A stretch of 64,000 bases of DNA from contig OZ244806.1 in the NCBI GenBank assembly GCA_965220075.1, positions 2,232,001 to 2,296,000 on the forward strand. Direction: 5' to 3'. The DNA comes from G965220075 sp965220075 (GTDB lineage: Bacteria > Chloroflexota > UBA11872). A program made the position numbers and the translations under genes. Positions 17,909 through 26,354 of this stretch are shown in pieces. The notes beneath the pieces were generated by a model that saw only the letters and a list, made by a program, of their open reading frames with translations, did not search any database and was not told the origin of the DNA. Position 1 is the stretch's first letter. The number at the start of each line of letters is the position of its first letter.

Positions 17909-18369
17909 GATAGTCAAGGGCAGGGCCGAGTACAGAGGCGCCTGCCGTCTGCGGTTCGGATGCGCAGCGTCGCCTGATCGAACGAATCAACCGCGTCATC
18001 CTTGCCCCTGTCGTGACAACGCCGAGCATCCGGGCGTTGTCTAACACGGGGCCGGTGCTGGGGTGTCGTCCAGACGTCGCCTCCGCCGCAACCCTCCTCT
18101 TCCTGTTCAGACCGGGAAGATGTTCCATCGATGTTCGGGGACACGCCGACAACCTCCAGCGATGAAGCGGGGGACACGGATATTCCGATTGAGAAGCGAG
18201 CAGTGAGCGACCAGCGGGCTGAGGTTGTGACGCTGGCCACGCAGCCGGGGGCGGGCGGCGGCGGGGTGTCGCCGCTTGGGGAGCGCGCTGGTCAGGGCGT
18301 ACCAATGGCGGCACCGCCATACGGCGTCAGGGGCCGCGGGCTTGCAATGCCACTCGTGGCGGCCGTGAC
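17909..18369. other. Degraded intergenic region without a recognisable gene
   Basis: Several short frames are open on both strands because of high GC content, but none resembles a known protein and no ribosome-binding site is convincing. It lies between the VapC remnant and the next transposase remnant and is probably decayed mobile DNA. Confidence 0.4.
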
Positions 18370-18860
18370 GGAGTTCGGGGCGGACGGCCCCGCAGTCGAG
18401 GAGACGGTGCTCACCCTGCGAGCGCGGCGTCGGGCCTGGGGCGTGCGCAAGCTGCGCGCCCTGCTGGTCCGCGAGCGCATCCAGCCGCTGGCGGCGGGGT
18501 CTCCACCATCGCCGCGATCCTGCGCCGCCACGTGGCCCTGAACCACGCGCACCGGGCTGGTCAGCCGCGGCGGCTCCATCTCGCCGTCTGGCAGGCCACG
18601 TTCGATGCCTGGCACTACCAGTGCAATCACCTGCGCCCCCACGAGAGCCTGGGCCTGGCCGCGCCCGCCAGTCGCTACTACGTGAGTACCCGACCCACCT
18701 GCCACCGCCCTACAGCCTTGACGATCGGGTCTGGGAGCACGATCGCGTCGTGGTCGAGCGCGCGCCGCGTGCGCCGGTCGTCCCTGGACACCGACGTTTA
18801 CGGAAACCTGGATTCCCGTCCGCTTGCGGGTGGTGCAGGCTGAGTTCGTCGCCGGAGCCG
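18370..18860 (+). pseudogene. IS481-like (rve) transposase remnant with internal deletion
   Basis: One frame (ending 18541) gives VEETVLTLRARRRAWGVRKL followed by RALLVRE, the end of the N-terminal HTH region of IS481-like transposases; a shifted frame gives STIAAILRRH. It then jumps directly to the C-terminal part of the integrase core, FDAWHYQCNHLRPHESLGLA followed by APASRYYVSTRP, so the central DDE core is deleted. The terminal segment continues in another frame (PPPYSLDDRVWEHDRVVVER). It marks the left side of the MoxR island. Inactive. Confidence 0.7.
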
Positions 18861-19061
18861 CTCGACATATATAACCGCAGCGCTCCCGCGGCAGAGACAG
18901 AGCGACCGGGGCGAAGGGAAGTAGCCCGGGTCAGGGAGTAGACAGTCGGCGGATAGAAGCGCCGGCGGGAAGGCCACCGGAGGGGTGGCGCCAAAGGCCC
19001 GCCGGCGCAGGGAGGCGGCGGGCCTCGAAGCCCCGGAGAGGGGCGGAGGAGGAGCGTCGTG

Positions 19062-19715
19062 ATGGGAGTAGCTTGGCGCCTGCCGGCCTGGCTGGCGAGG
19101 CGCGGGAGAGAGCGTGGCGGGAGCATGGAGGCCGCCGGCGGGACAAAGCCCGCGATGGTGCGGCTGGCGCCTGCCGCGGGCGGCGAGAGGCCGGGAGCAG
19201 CCCGGGAGCGGCGGGTGCCGTATGGAGAGCGCCTGGCGCGCAACCGGCAGCTGACGCTTCTGGCTGAGCTGCTGGGAGAAGACTGGCGGCGTGAGTTGCC
19301 GGAGCGGTTCGGGGTTGAGGCTGGTGAGCTGACGCGGCGGCAGGCGGCGGCCGCGATCCGGCGTTTGACGGGTGGAGCGCGACCCGCGCACGTGGCGCGC
19401 GGCACCTGGCACCGGGTGGCGGTGGACCCGGACTGGATCGACCGTCCGCGCGGAAGGGGCCGGCGTAGGGCAGGTCGGACTGGGACGACTATGGTCGCCG
19501 CATCGCCAGAGCCTGGTACCGGTGGAGTGCTGCCCATCCAGGTGAAGGCGCTGCGGCTGCTGGGCGAGCGGCTGGGAGTGGACGTGGCGGCGGCGGCGGC
19601 GGCGCAGTACGGCCGCGAGCTGGGCGGGCTGGACCGTGGCACCGCGGCGGCCTGGATCGCGGAGCTCACGCACCAGGTGCTGCTGATGCGGCGGAGCGCA
19701 GCGGCCGCCGGCTAG
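19062..19715 (+). CDS. Hypothetical protein with duplicated helical domain (Rad52-C-terminus-like)
   Basis: 217 residues; ATG at 19062 (a GTG lies just before) behind GGAGGAGG at 19046-19053. Two copies of a roughly 45-residue helical unit occur: residues about 67-112 (RNRQLTLLAELLGEDW ... LTRRQAAAAIRRLTG) and about 167-210 (QVKALRLLGERLGVDV ... LDRGTAAAWIAELTH). This pattern, helix with LA.xLG, then (Y)G, then an L-T-x-x-x-A-x-x-x-I-x-x-L helix, resembles the small domain at the end of phage Rad52/Redbeta-type annealing proteins. Basic linker residues suggest nucleic-acid contact. It is the first gene of the MoxR-VWA group. Function unknown. Confidence 0.55.
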   Translation: MGVAWRLPAWLARRGRERGGSMEAAGGTKPAMVRLAPAAGGERPGAARERRVPYGERLARNRQLTLLAELLGEDWRRELPERFGVEAGELTRRQAAAAIRRLTGGARPAHVARGTWHRVAVDPDWIDRPRGRGRRRAGRTGTTMVAASPEPGTGGVLPIQVKALRLLGERLGVDVAAAAAAQYGRELGGLDRGTAAAWIAELTHQVLLMRRSAAAAG

Positions 19716-19827
19716 CTCTCACAAAACAATCGTGACGCCCCGGACGGGGCGCCGCCCGCGCGGGCGGCTCCGTCCCCGGGGCCGCTCCCGCGTGTGCGTA
19801 CACGACACGGCAAGACGGGAGGTACCC

Positions 19828-21435
19828 ATGTCACGCCGTCTCAACGTCAACGCCTGGGAGATCCAGGATCAATTGCTGCACCCCAAGTCGACCGCGTCGC
19901 CGTTCGCGTGGCTGCGCGCCGGCGAGCCATTGCCGGCGCAGGCGCGGCGCAGCGGCGGGGCCTCCGCCTGCCGCATCCCGCTGGTGGAGGCAGTCGTGGC
20001 GGGACTGCGCGGGGACGTGCTGGAAGCGCGCACGCGGCTGCGGGATCGCGAGGGAGTGTGGCTGCGGCGGCGCCCCCGGCGCCACACGCGCGGGGAGCGA
20101 GTGCTGAGCATGGCCGGCCACAGCGTGTGCGGCTTGCGCCGGGTGGACGCGGACCTGGGACTGCTGGCGCTGCTGGAGGCCTTCTGCCGCCGTGAGGTCG
20201 CCACCGACCTGCTGGACGCCTGGGGCGATTTGCTGGCGGCCTGGCAGGCCGGCGAGCGGCAGCTGGACCAGGCGATGGCGGTACCGCTGGCGCGTACGGC
20301 CGACGAGCTCTGGCACTGGCTGCGCTACCGGGAGCGGGAGGCGCAGGCGGACGGCGACCGGCTGTTCTACCTGGTGATCGAAGTCGAGTGCAAGGAGCGG
20401 CCCGACCCGACCTCGGAAGACCTGGCGCCGCTGCTGACCGACCTGGAGGCGTTCACCGTCTATCGCGAGACCGGTCTGGTGGCGCCCAGCCGTCTGCCCG
20501 AGGCGATGACGCAGCGGGTGGAAGGCGCAAGCTTCCAGGGGCCGCAGCTGGGGCAGCTGGTGATGGCGGTAGAGCGGGGCATGCACGCCATGCTGGTGGG
20601 CCCGCGCGGGACCGGCAAGTCACTGTGCGCGACCGAAGCGGCGCACTTCGCGCACCGGGAGCTGCTGACGGTAGAAGGGCACGAATCGATGCAGCCGGTG
20701 GACCTGCTGGGGGGCTACGTGCCGGACCAATCCAGCACGGCGGATCAGTACGTGCAGCAGGCGGAGCTGGCCTGCCGCCTGGCCACGGGCGAGGAAGCGG
20801 GGTCGGGAGACCAGGCGGCGCGCTACGCCTGGGCGGACGGTCCGCTGACGCGCGCCATGCGGGAGGGCCGGGTGCTGCTGGTGGACGAGGCCAACCGGAT
20901 GCCTGGCAAGACGCTGAACGTGCTGCTGGGAACGATCTCGCGGCGCGCGCTGGTGCTGACCGAGCACGGATCGAGGGAAGTGCGGGCCGGGGAAGGGTTC
21001 ACAGTGCTGCTGGCCATGAACCAGGGGCAGGGGTACCTGGTGAACCAGATAGACGCGGCGCTGGCGGACCGGTTCCCGGTGACGCTGGAGTTCGACTACC
21101 TGGGCGTGGGAGAAGAGGCGCGGCTGCTGCGGCGGCGCACGGGAGTGCCGGCGGCGGTGGCCGAGTGGATGGCGCGGGTGGCGCAGGAGACGCGCGCGCT
21201 GCGCAGCAGCCGGCAGCTGCCGGCCGACATGACGCCGCGGGGGCTGCTGGCCTGGGGCGAGCTGGCGCGGCAGCCGCTGCGGGGGCGCGGCGACCCCGGA
21301 AAGATCCTGGCGGAGGCGGCCCAGATGTCCTGGCTGCCGGGAGTGGCGGGGCGCGACGCGGACGGGCGCGTGGTGAGCGAGACGCGCGAGCTGCTGCTGC
21401 AGATGGTGGCCAACCACCGTCCGGCGGGCGTCTGA
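19828..21435 (+). CDS. MoxR-type AAA+ ATPase (CobS-like)
   Basis: 535 residues; ATG at 19828 preferred over upstream starts because of GGGAGGT at 19817-19823. An N-terminal region of about 230 residues has no family I recognise. The AAA+ core carries Walker A GPRGTGKS (about 258-265), Walker B VLLVDEAN (about 347-354), sensor 1 AMNQG (about 396) and an arginine-finger ALADRFP (about 411-417), in the arrangement of MoxR/CobS/NorQ proteins. Such ATPases remodel a client together with a VWA-domain partner, which here is the next gene, 126 bp downstream. Codon choice is extreme (G-ending codons, purine-skewed strand), setting this gene apart from the chromosome. Confidence 0.85.
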   Translation: MSRRLNVNAWEIQDQLLHPKSTASPFAWLRAGEPLPAQARRSGGASACRIPLVEAVVAGLRGDVLEARTRLRDREGVWLRRRPRRHTRGERVLSMAGHSVCGLRRVDADLGLLALLEAFCRREVATDLLDAWGDLLAAWQAGERQLDQAMAVPLARTADELWHWLRYREREAQADGDRLFYLVIEVECKERPDPTSEDLAPLLTDLEAFTVYRETGLVAPSRLPEAMTQRVEGASFQGPQLGQLVMAVERGMHAMLVGPRGTGKSLCATEAAHFAHRELLTVEGHESMQPVDLLGGYVPDQSSTADQYVQQAELACRLATGEEAGSGDQAARYAWADGPLTRAMREGRVLLVDEANRMPGKTLNVLLGTISRRALVLTEHGSREVRAGEGFTVLLAMNQGQGYLVNQIDAALADRFPVTLEFDYLGVGEEARLLRRRTGVPAAVAEWMARVAQETRALRSSRQLPADMTPRGLLAWGELARQPLRGRGDPGKILAEAAQMSWLPGVAGRDADGRVVSETRELLLQMVANHRPAGV

Positions 21436-21561
21436 GGCACTGGCGACCACTCACTCCCCAGGCGCCGCGGGGCCAGCGCGGCCCCGGTATTGAGGAAGTC
21501 CTGGAGGCCCGCGCGGCGTGCCGCCGCGCGGGCCTCACCCTTTACATCTGGAGGAAATCGG

Positions 21562-23085
21562 ATGTCGGTACGTTGGTACGAGTGGCCGAGCGTAGAGCGG
21601 CGGCTGGTGGTGTACGCGAAGTCGTTTCTGGGACCGCACGCCTTCAGCGTGCGGCTGGAGAACGACCCATGGATCTGCGCCGCGGGGTACTGCGACTTCG
21701 GGCGCAACGAGATCGTCGTGAACCCGGCGATCAGTGAAGGGGACGTGCAGGCGCAGTACCTGTTGACGCGGGGGCTGCTGGCGCACGAAGTGGGGCATGC
21801 CCGCTACACCACGCCGCGGGAAGGCGCGGCGCGCATCGTGCAGCAGCTGACCAACATCCTGGAGGACGAGCGGATCGAGCGGATCATGGGCGGGCAGTTC
21901 TGGTCGGTGCGGGCGGCGCTGACGGCGACGACCCGGCATGCCTATTGGCGAGCCGTGCCGCTGGGACAGCCGCGCGGGGAGCTGCGTGACCCCGACGACC
22001 CGCGCTGGGTGGTGCTGGCGGCGCTGCAGAGGCGCTGGGCGCTGCGGCTGGGGGAGCCCATGAAGGGCCGTCTGACGGAGCTGAACCGGGCGCGCTGGCG
22101 GCGCGCGGAGCCGCTGGTGGAAGAGGCCTGGAGGGCGCCTGACACCGCGCGCGTGTACGAGCTGGCGGAGCAAATCGTGGCCATGCTGGGGCTGCTGCAG
22201 CCGTTGCCCGAGAGTCTGCCGATGCCGGTCGCACCGAGCCGCGGGCTACGCTCCGACACCGCCGAGCCGCGGCCCCGCGAAGGCGCGGGCTGGACGGGCG
22301 CGGATGAGCAAGAGGCGGGGGACGACGATCTCCCGGCGGAGTTGGCGACCGCCGGATTCATCAGGGACCGACAGCTGGCGCCGCCCGGTCCGCTGCTGCG
22401 GGCGGCGGAGCCGCTGGCGGCGGAACTCGTCGCGCGGCTCGCGCTGCCGGAGGTAGCGCGCACGCCGGAGTGGACCGATCGGCACGGGCGGCTGAGCCTG
22501 CGGGCGGCGATCCGCAGCCACGACGCCACGCCCTTTGTGGTGCCGACGGAACCGGAGCCCGACCCGGAGTCGGTGGCGGTGGGGGTGCTCCTGGACCGCT
22601 CGGGATCAATGGAGGGCCCGCGCATGGCGGCGGCGCAGACGGCGGCGGCGACGCTGCACCTGGCCTGTGCCGAGCTGGACATCTGGCATGCGGTGATCGC
22701 GTTTGAGGGAGCGGAGTCGGTGGTGCGGACCGGCGACGCGTCGGAGCGGGCGCTGGCGCGGCTGGCGGGGCTGTTGCCCAACACCGGCAGCTGCATGGCC
22801 CCGGCGTATGCGGCGCTCCTGGGGGAGATGACCGCGCGGTCCGAGGCACTGAAGGTGCTGGTGATCATCCACGACGGCGAGCCGCACGATCCCCCGGCCG
22901 TGCGGCATCTGAACGCCTGCGCGGACGCCGCGCGGATTGAGGTGCTGGGACTCGGCCTGGAGTTGGAGGCCACGAACCGGCGGGAGATGCGCCATCTCTT
23001 CGGCGAGCGATTCATCGACTGCCCGACCCCGGCGGCCCTCGCGCCCACGCTGGCCGGAGTGGTCAACACCCTGCGGCGGCGCTGA
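21562..23085 (+). CDS. HExxH metalloprotease-like / VWA domain protein (CobT-like), MoxR partner
   Basis: 507 residues; ATG at 21562 behind GGAGGA at 21550-21555. The N-terminal domain has a gluzincin-like zinc motif HEVGH at about residues 75-79 (LLAHEVGHARYT) and TNILEDERIERIMGG at about 97-111, whose acidic residues can supply the third ligand. The C-terminal VWA domain has MIDAS DRSGSM at about 345-350, Thr408 (NTGSC) and IIHDGEPHD with Asp438. This combination with a MoxR ATPase parallels CobS/CobT-like pairs in phages and plasmids, whose role is unresolved; true cobaltochelatase would need CobN, which is absent. It could be a protease or a metal-dependent adaptor. Confidence 0.82.
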   Translation: MSVRWYEWPSVERRLVVYAKSFLGPHAFSVRLENDPWICAAGYCDFGRNEIVVNPAISEGDVQAQYLLTRGLLAHEVGHARYTTPREGAARIVQQLTNILEDERIERIMGGQFWSVRAALTATTRHAYWRAVPLGQPRGELRDPDDPRWVVLAALQRRWALRLGEPMKGRLTELNRARWRRAEPLVEEAWRAPDTARVYELAEQIVAMLGLLQPLPESLPMPVAPSRGLRSDTAEPRPREGAGWTGADEQEAGDDDLPAELATAGFIRDRQLAPPGPLLRAAEPLAAELVARLALPEVARTPEWTDRHGRLSLRAAIRSHDATPFVVPTEPEPDPESVAVGVLLDRSGSMEGPRMAAAQTAAATLHLACAELDIWHAVIAFEGAESVVRTGDASERALARLAGLLPNTGSCMAPAYAALLGEMTARSEALKVLVIIHDGEPHDPPAVRHLNACADAARIEVLGLGLELEATNRREMRHLFGERFIDCPTPAALAPTLAGVVNTLRRR

Positions 23086-23524
23086 GCCGTGCGGAAGCGG
23101 TACGGACAGGCGCCTGTGGCCCTGCCGGACGGCACGGGATCCGGCGGGACCGGCCGCACGGGCTGCTGTCGAGCCGACGTTCCTCGGTAGCGCTGGCTTC
23201 CCGAACGGCCATCGGCGGCCGATCGCAGGGCCCTGAGAGCGCGACCCCGTCACGGTCGCACGGCTTGCCCAATCCGCGACGGGACTGCCAGTCCCGAGCC
23301 GGAAGGGTGCAGCATCTAGGGCCGCGTGCATCGCACGGTCGCGCAGTGGCGATGTGCCGCGACACCCACGTTTGACGCCGCTGACCTATCTCGTTCCGTG
23401 GCGCGCCGCCGGAGGCGTCCGGCAGCGAGACCGTGCCCGTCGAGACCTTACGGCCCACGGCCGCGTTGCGACCCGTACAGCCCGGCCCCACCTCTGTTTT
23501 CAACTGCTAGCCAAGGAGGCTGAC
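23086..23524. other. Intergenic region before radC
   Basis: 440 bp with no supported gene. A TTTGACG at about 23371-23377 could be a -35 element but no good -10 is placed. GGGACTGCCAGTCCCGAG near 23280-23297 is a small inverted repeat; a related GCAGTCCCGAGC occurs near 24430. An AAGGAGG just before 23525 is the radC ribosome-binding site. Confidence 0.35.
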
Positions 23525-24034
23525 ATGACCGAGACCATGCAACCCACCCGGGACGAGACCCTGCTGGACGCGCTTAGATCCAACCTGCGCCTGCTGCATG
23601 AGCTTTCGATGCGCTACGGCGTCGAGATCCAGCCAGCAGGCGCTGCGGACGACCGGCCCACCATCCGCTGCCCCGATGACGTGCGGCAGCTCGTGTCGCC
23701 GGAGATGGCCGGACTGGCCCAGGAGCAGGTGCGGGTGCTGCTGCTCAACAGCCGGAACCACGTGGTCGGCCAACGAGTGATCTACCAGGGCAACGTGAAC
23801 TCCGCAATGGTCCGGCCGGCTGAAGTGTTGCGGCCGGCAGTGGCCGCGGCAATCCCACACGTCATCATCTGCCACAACCACCCCAGCGGGGATCCGACGC
23901 CCAGCGCGGAGGACACCGCACTGACCAGACAGCTGGTGGAGGCGGCGGACCTGCTAGGAATTCAGATTGTGGACCACGTGATCATCGGCGGGGACGGGGC
24001 CGTGAGCCTGAAGGAGCATGGTCTGATGCCCTGA
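23525..24034 (+). CDS. radC: RadC-family JAB/MPN protein, short mobile-element form
   Basis: 169 residues; ATG at 23525 behind AAGGAGG. The MPN/JAMM motif is CHNHPSGDPTPSAED (HxH at about residues 117-119, Asp at about 129) and the RadC core AQEQVRVLLLNSRNHVVGQR precedes it. The N-terminal helix-hairpin-helix domain of chromosomal RadC (about 220-230 residues) is missing, as in many phage and ICE versions. The family is predicted to be metal-dependent but its role is unclear. Its position between the MoxR-VWA pair and xis-int supports one mobile unit. Confidence 0.85.
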   Translation: MTETMQPTRDETLLDALRSNLRLLHELSMRYGVEIQPAGAADDRPTIRCPDDVRQLVSPEMAGLAQEQVRVLLLNSRNHVVGQRVIYQGNVNSAMVRPAEVLRPAVAAAIPHVIICHNHPSGDPTPSAEDTALTRQLVEAADLLGIQIVDHVIIGGDGAVSLKEHGLMP

Positions 24035-24648
24035 CGGCTCAGTTCCGGGTGGCGGCGGGCTCACCGGGCACCCGGTCCGACGACTGGGCGCAGCGGTTGC
24101 GGAGTTGGTCGGCCTAAGCTGCGCGACTTGCGTGGGTCCGCCAGCTGCACTATCGGCAGGGACCTCAGTCATGAACGCGGTCGTTTGGTACCCCAGTCTT
24201 GCTGGGGGTCCCGCTACCGTCAGGTATCTCGCAGGTGTGTCGTCAGTCCGACTAGGCGCAAGCCTGGCTCGGGCATCACTACATCGATCGCTCAAGCGTC
24301 GGCACACCCCCACAGGACCGCGCCGCAATCACGGCCGGACCCCGTTGGCTGGCGGCGCTAGCAGCCGCCGATGAGCCTAAGCGCGTGCCGTCTCGCGGCG
24401 AAAAGCCGCAGCAAGCCGCAGTCTGCGGGCGAGACGGCAGTCCCGAGCTTGGCGCCAACTGAATTTACGGAATTCTGCATTGGCGGACGCCGTCACTGAG
24501 CGGATCGTGGAAGCGTGCTCAGGTCGCATCCCAATCCCAACTCAGCGATCCCGCGAGGCTCTGTCAGACCGCGAGGATCGCCCGGTCCTCTGAGACCTTC
24601 TGACGCATCGGCGGTCGGACTCCGCCACGCGGGCTGGATCGCACCAGG
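24035..24648. other. Intergenic region between radC and the excisionase-type gene
   Basis: About 610 bp without a supported gene. A GGTACCCCAGTCTTGCTGGG segment near 24187-24206 can fold into a short CCCAG/CTGGG hairpin. TGGTACCCC there equals nine bases of the tRNA-Lys 3' end, too short to call an attachment site. No clear promoter. Confidence 0.35.
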
Positions 24649-24903
24649 ATGACACCAGCCCGCTCGCGTGCCACCGCTGCGGATCGCGCCCTGCGCATGC
24701 TCACCGTCAGGCAGGTGGCCGAGCTCTGGCAACTCGATGAGGGACGCGTCCGCCGCATGTGCCATGCCGGGCTGATCCGGCATATCCGCATCGGCCGGTG
24801 GATCCGCATCCCCAGCCACACGCTACAGGAAGACCTCAACGCGCTGCTCGACGCCGGGCAGTCCGCGTCGAGCAGCCACCAGGACCAGAAATGGAACGCA
24901 TGA
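24649..24903 (+). CDS. Excisionase-like helix-turn-helix protein
   Basis: 84 residues from ATG. The core LTVRQVAELWQLDEGRVRRM, followed by IRHIRIGRWIRIP, is an HTH_17/MerR-type winged helix found in excisionases and small regulators of integrative elements. It ends 3 bp before the integrase ATG, so they are co-transcribed and probably translationally linked. In such elements the protein directs the recombinase toward excision. An alternative is a simple repressor of int. Start could be the ATG or a later TTG; the ATG gives the full domain. Confidence 0.75.
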   Translation: MTPARSRATAADRALRMLTVRQVAELWQLDEGRVRRMCHAGLIRHIRIGRWIRIPSHTLQEDLNALLDAGQSASSSHQDQKWNA

Positions 24904-24906
24904 CCC

Positions 24907-26031
24907 ATGGCTCACATTCGCAAGCGCGGCCCCCGCCGCTGGGAGGTTTCCGTGCACCTCGGCGGCGGCAAGCGCCGGTGGCTCTCGGTTCGTGGAACCA
25001 AGCGGCAGGCCGAACGGGCCGCCGCCCGCCTAGAGGAGGACGTGCAAACGGGCGCCCTCGTCGAACCGACGGCGGCCACCGTCGGAAACTACCTTGAGCA
25101 GTGGCTCGAAACCCAGGTACGTCTCCAGAACGCCCCACGCACGTACCAGGACTACCGCTATCACGTGCAGCGGTTCCTCCAGCCGAGGCTGGGGCACCTC
25201 AAGCTCACCCAGCTGCGGCCCCTCCACCTCCAGGGGCTCTACGTCACACTGCGGCAGCAGGGCCTCACGCGGACCGTGGACTACGTACACCAAGTGATGC
25301 GCAAAGCCCTTAACGACGCGGTCAAACTTCAACTGCTGGCGCGCAACCCGGCCCTCGCGGCTCGGCCCCCGCGGTCTCGGACCCAGCCCGTGGACATCCC
25401 CAGCGTGGAGGTAGTCCGGGCCGCGCTGGCCGCCATCCGCGGCACCGACCTCGAGTTGCCGGTACGCCTGGCCGTGACAACGGGCGTGCGGCCTGGCGAA
25501 CTGGTGGCGCTGCGCTGGCGCGACCTTGATCTCGAAGTCGGCAGGGCGCGCATCCGCCAGTCGCTACAGCGCATCAAGGGGCAGGGGTTGGTCTTTGCGC
25601 CGACCAAGACCCATCGCAGCACGCGCACCATCGCCCTCGACGCCACCGTAGTCCAGCAGCTCACCAAGCACCGCAGCAGCCAGGCGGCTCGCAGACGGGA
25701 GCTGGGCCCGCTCTACCTCGGCCACGACCTCGTCTTCGCCCAGGCCGACGGCCGCCCCATTGAGCCCAGTGTCATGCTCGCCCGCTTTCAGCGAGCGCTC
25801 CACCGGGCTGATCTACCGTCGCTGCGCATCAAGGATCTCCGCCATGTGCACGCCAGCATCATGCTAAGTGAAGGCGTGCATCCGCGGGTGGTGCAGGAGC
25901 AGCTGGGCCACGCGAGCATCACGCTCACGCTCGACACCTACTCGCACGTCACGCCTGGAATTCAATCGGAGGCCGTGCAGCGTGTTGGCAGAGTCTTGGA
26001 CGCACGTGGACACCGCGGCGAGGTCGCCTAG
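24907..26031 (+). CDS. Tyrosine recombinase (integrase)
   Basis: 374 residues: a short N-terminal arm-binding-type segment (MAHIRKRGPRRWEVSVHLGG), a SAM-like core-binding domain (about 60-150) and the catalytic domain. Catalytic elements seen are Arg in TTGVRPGELVALRW, Arg in the second box KDLRHVHAS, His in QLGHASITLT, and the nucleophile Tyr in DTYSH. In the second box the usual first His (HxxR) is Lys (KDLR), a departure from the consensus. The gene ends about 115 bp from the 3' end of tRNA-Lys, the classical site for such integrases, so it most likely integrates there. Chromosomal-style GC. Confidence 0.92.
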   Translation: MAHIRKRGPRRWEVSVHLGGGKRRWLSVRGTKRQAERAAARLEEDVQTGALVEPTAATVGNYLEQWLETQVRLQNAPRTYQDYRYHVQRFLQPRLGHLKLTQLRPLHLQGLYVTLRQQGLTRTVDYVHQVMRKALNDAVKLQLLARNPALAARPPRSRTQPVDIPSVEVVRAALAAIRGTDLELPVRLAVTTGVRPGELVALRWRDLDLEVGRARIRQSLQRIKGQGLVFAPTKTHRSTRTIALDATVVQQLTKHRSSQAARRRELGPLYLGHDLVFAQADGRPIEPSVMLARFQRALHRADLPSLRIKDLRHVHASIMLSEGVHPRVVQEQLGHASITLTLDTYSHVTPGIQSEAVQRVGRVLDARGHRGEVA

Positions 26032-26065
26032 ACCGGCTCCGGTGGGGCCCAAACGGCCGATAGAA

Positions 26066-26095
26066 ACGTTGGCAGACGTTGGCAAAACGTTGGCA
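26066..26095 (+). repeat. Three phased direct repeats, candidate integrase arm sites
   Basis: ACGTTGGCA occurs at 26066-26074, 26076-26084 and 26087-26095, with start-to-start distances of 10 and 11 bp, i.e. one helical turn. They sit between the integrase stop and the tRNA-Lys 3' end, where arm-type binding sites of tyrosine recombinases or excisionase sites are expected. Confidence 0.55.
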
Positions 26096-26145
26096 AAAGC
26101 CTCAAAACGGGACGTTTGAAGGCGAGAAAAACCAGCTCCCAAACC

Positions 26146-26222
<77 letters not shown>

Positions 26223-26354
26223 GTGCTCCGCAGCGAGTCTACGTTCAGCGCTGCCGCCGCTCAACGGTATCGTCTCCCACATGCAGAACCCTTTGTCCCG
26301 ATGTAGCGTTGTGACGAAGGGACCAGGTGGCTCTGCGAGGAAAGAGGCGAATCA

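Noticed and set aside
20388..21737. A 449-codon open frame overlapping the MoxR gene
   Set aside because: It is Ala/Gly/Arg-only, lies in another frame of a gene with complete AAA+ motifs, and has no domain or ribosome-binding site; it comes from the G-rich codon usage.
21562..23085. True aerobic cobaltochelatase CobT
   Set aside because: No CobN or other cobalamin genes are near, and the HExxH domain and mobile context differ from chromosomal CobT; kept only as a family resemblance.
24185..24193. Nine-base match to the tRNA-Lys 3' end as left attachment site
   Set aside because: Nine bases can match by chance in GC-rich DNA and no longer core or tRNA-like extension is present.
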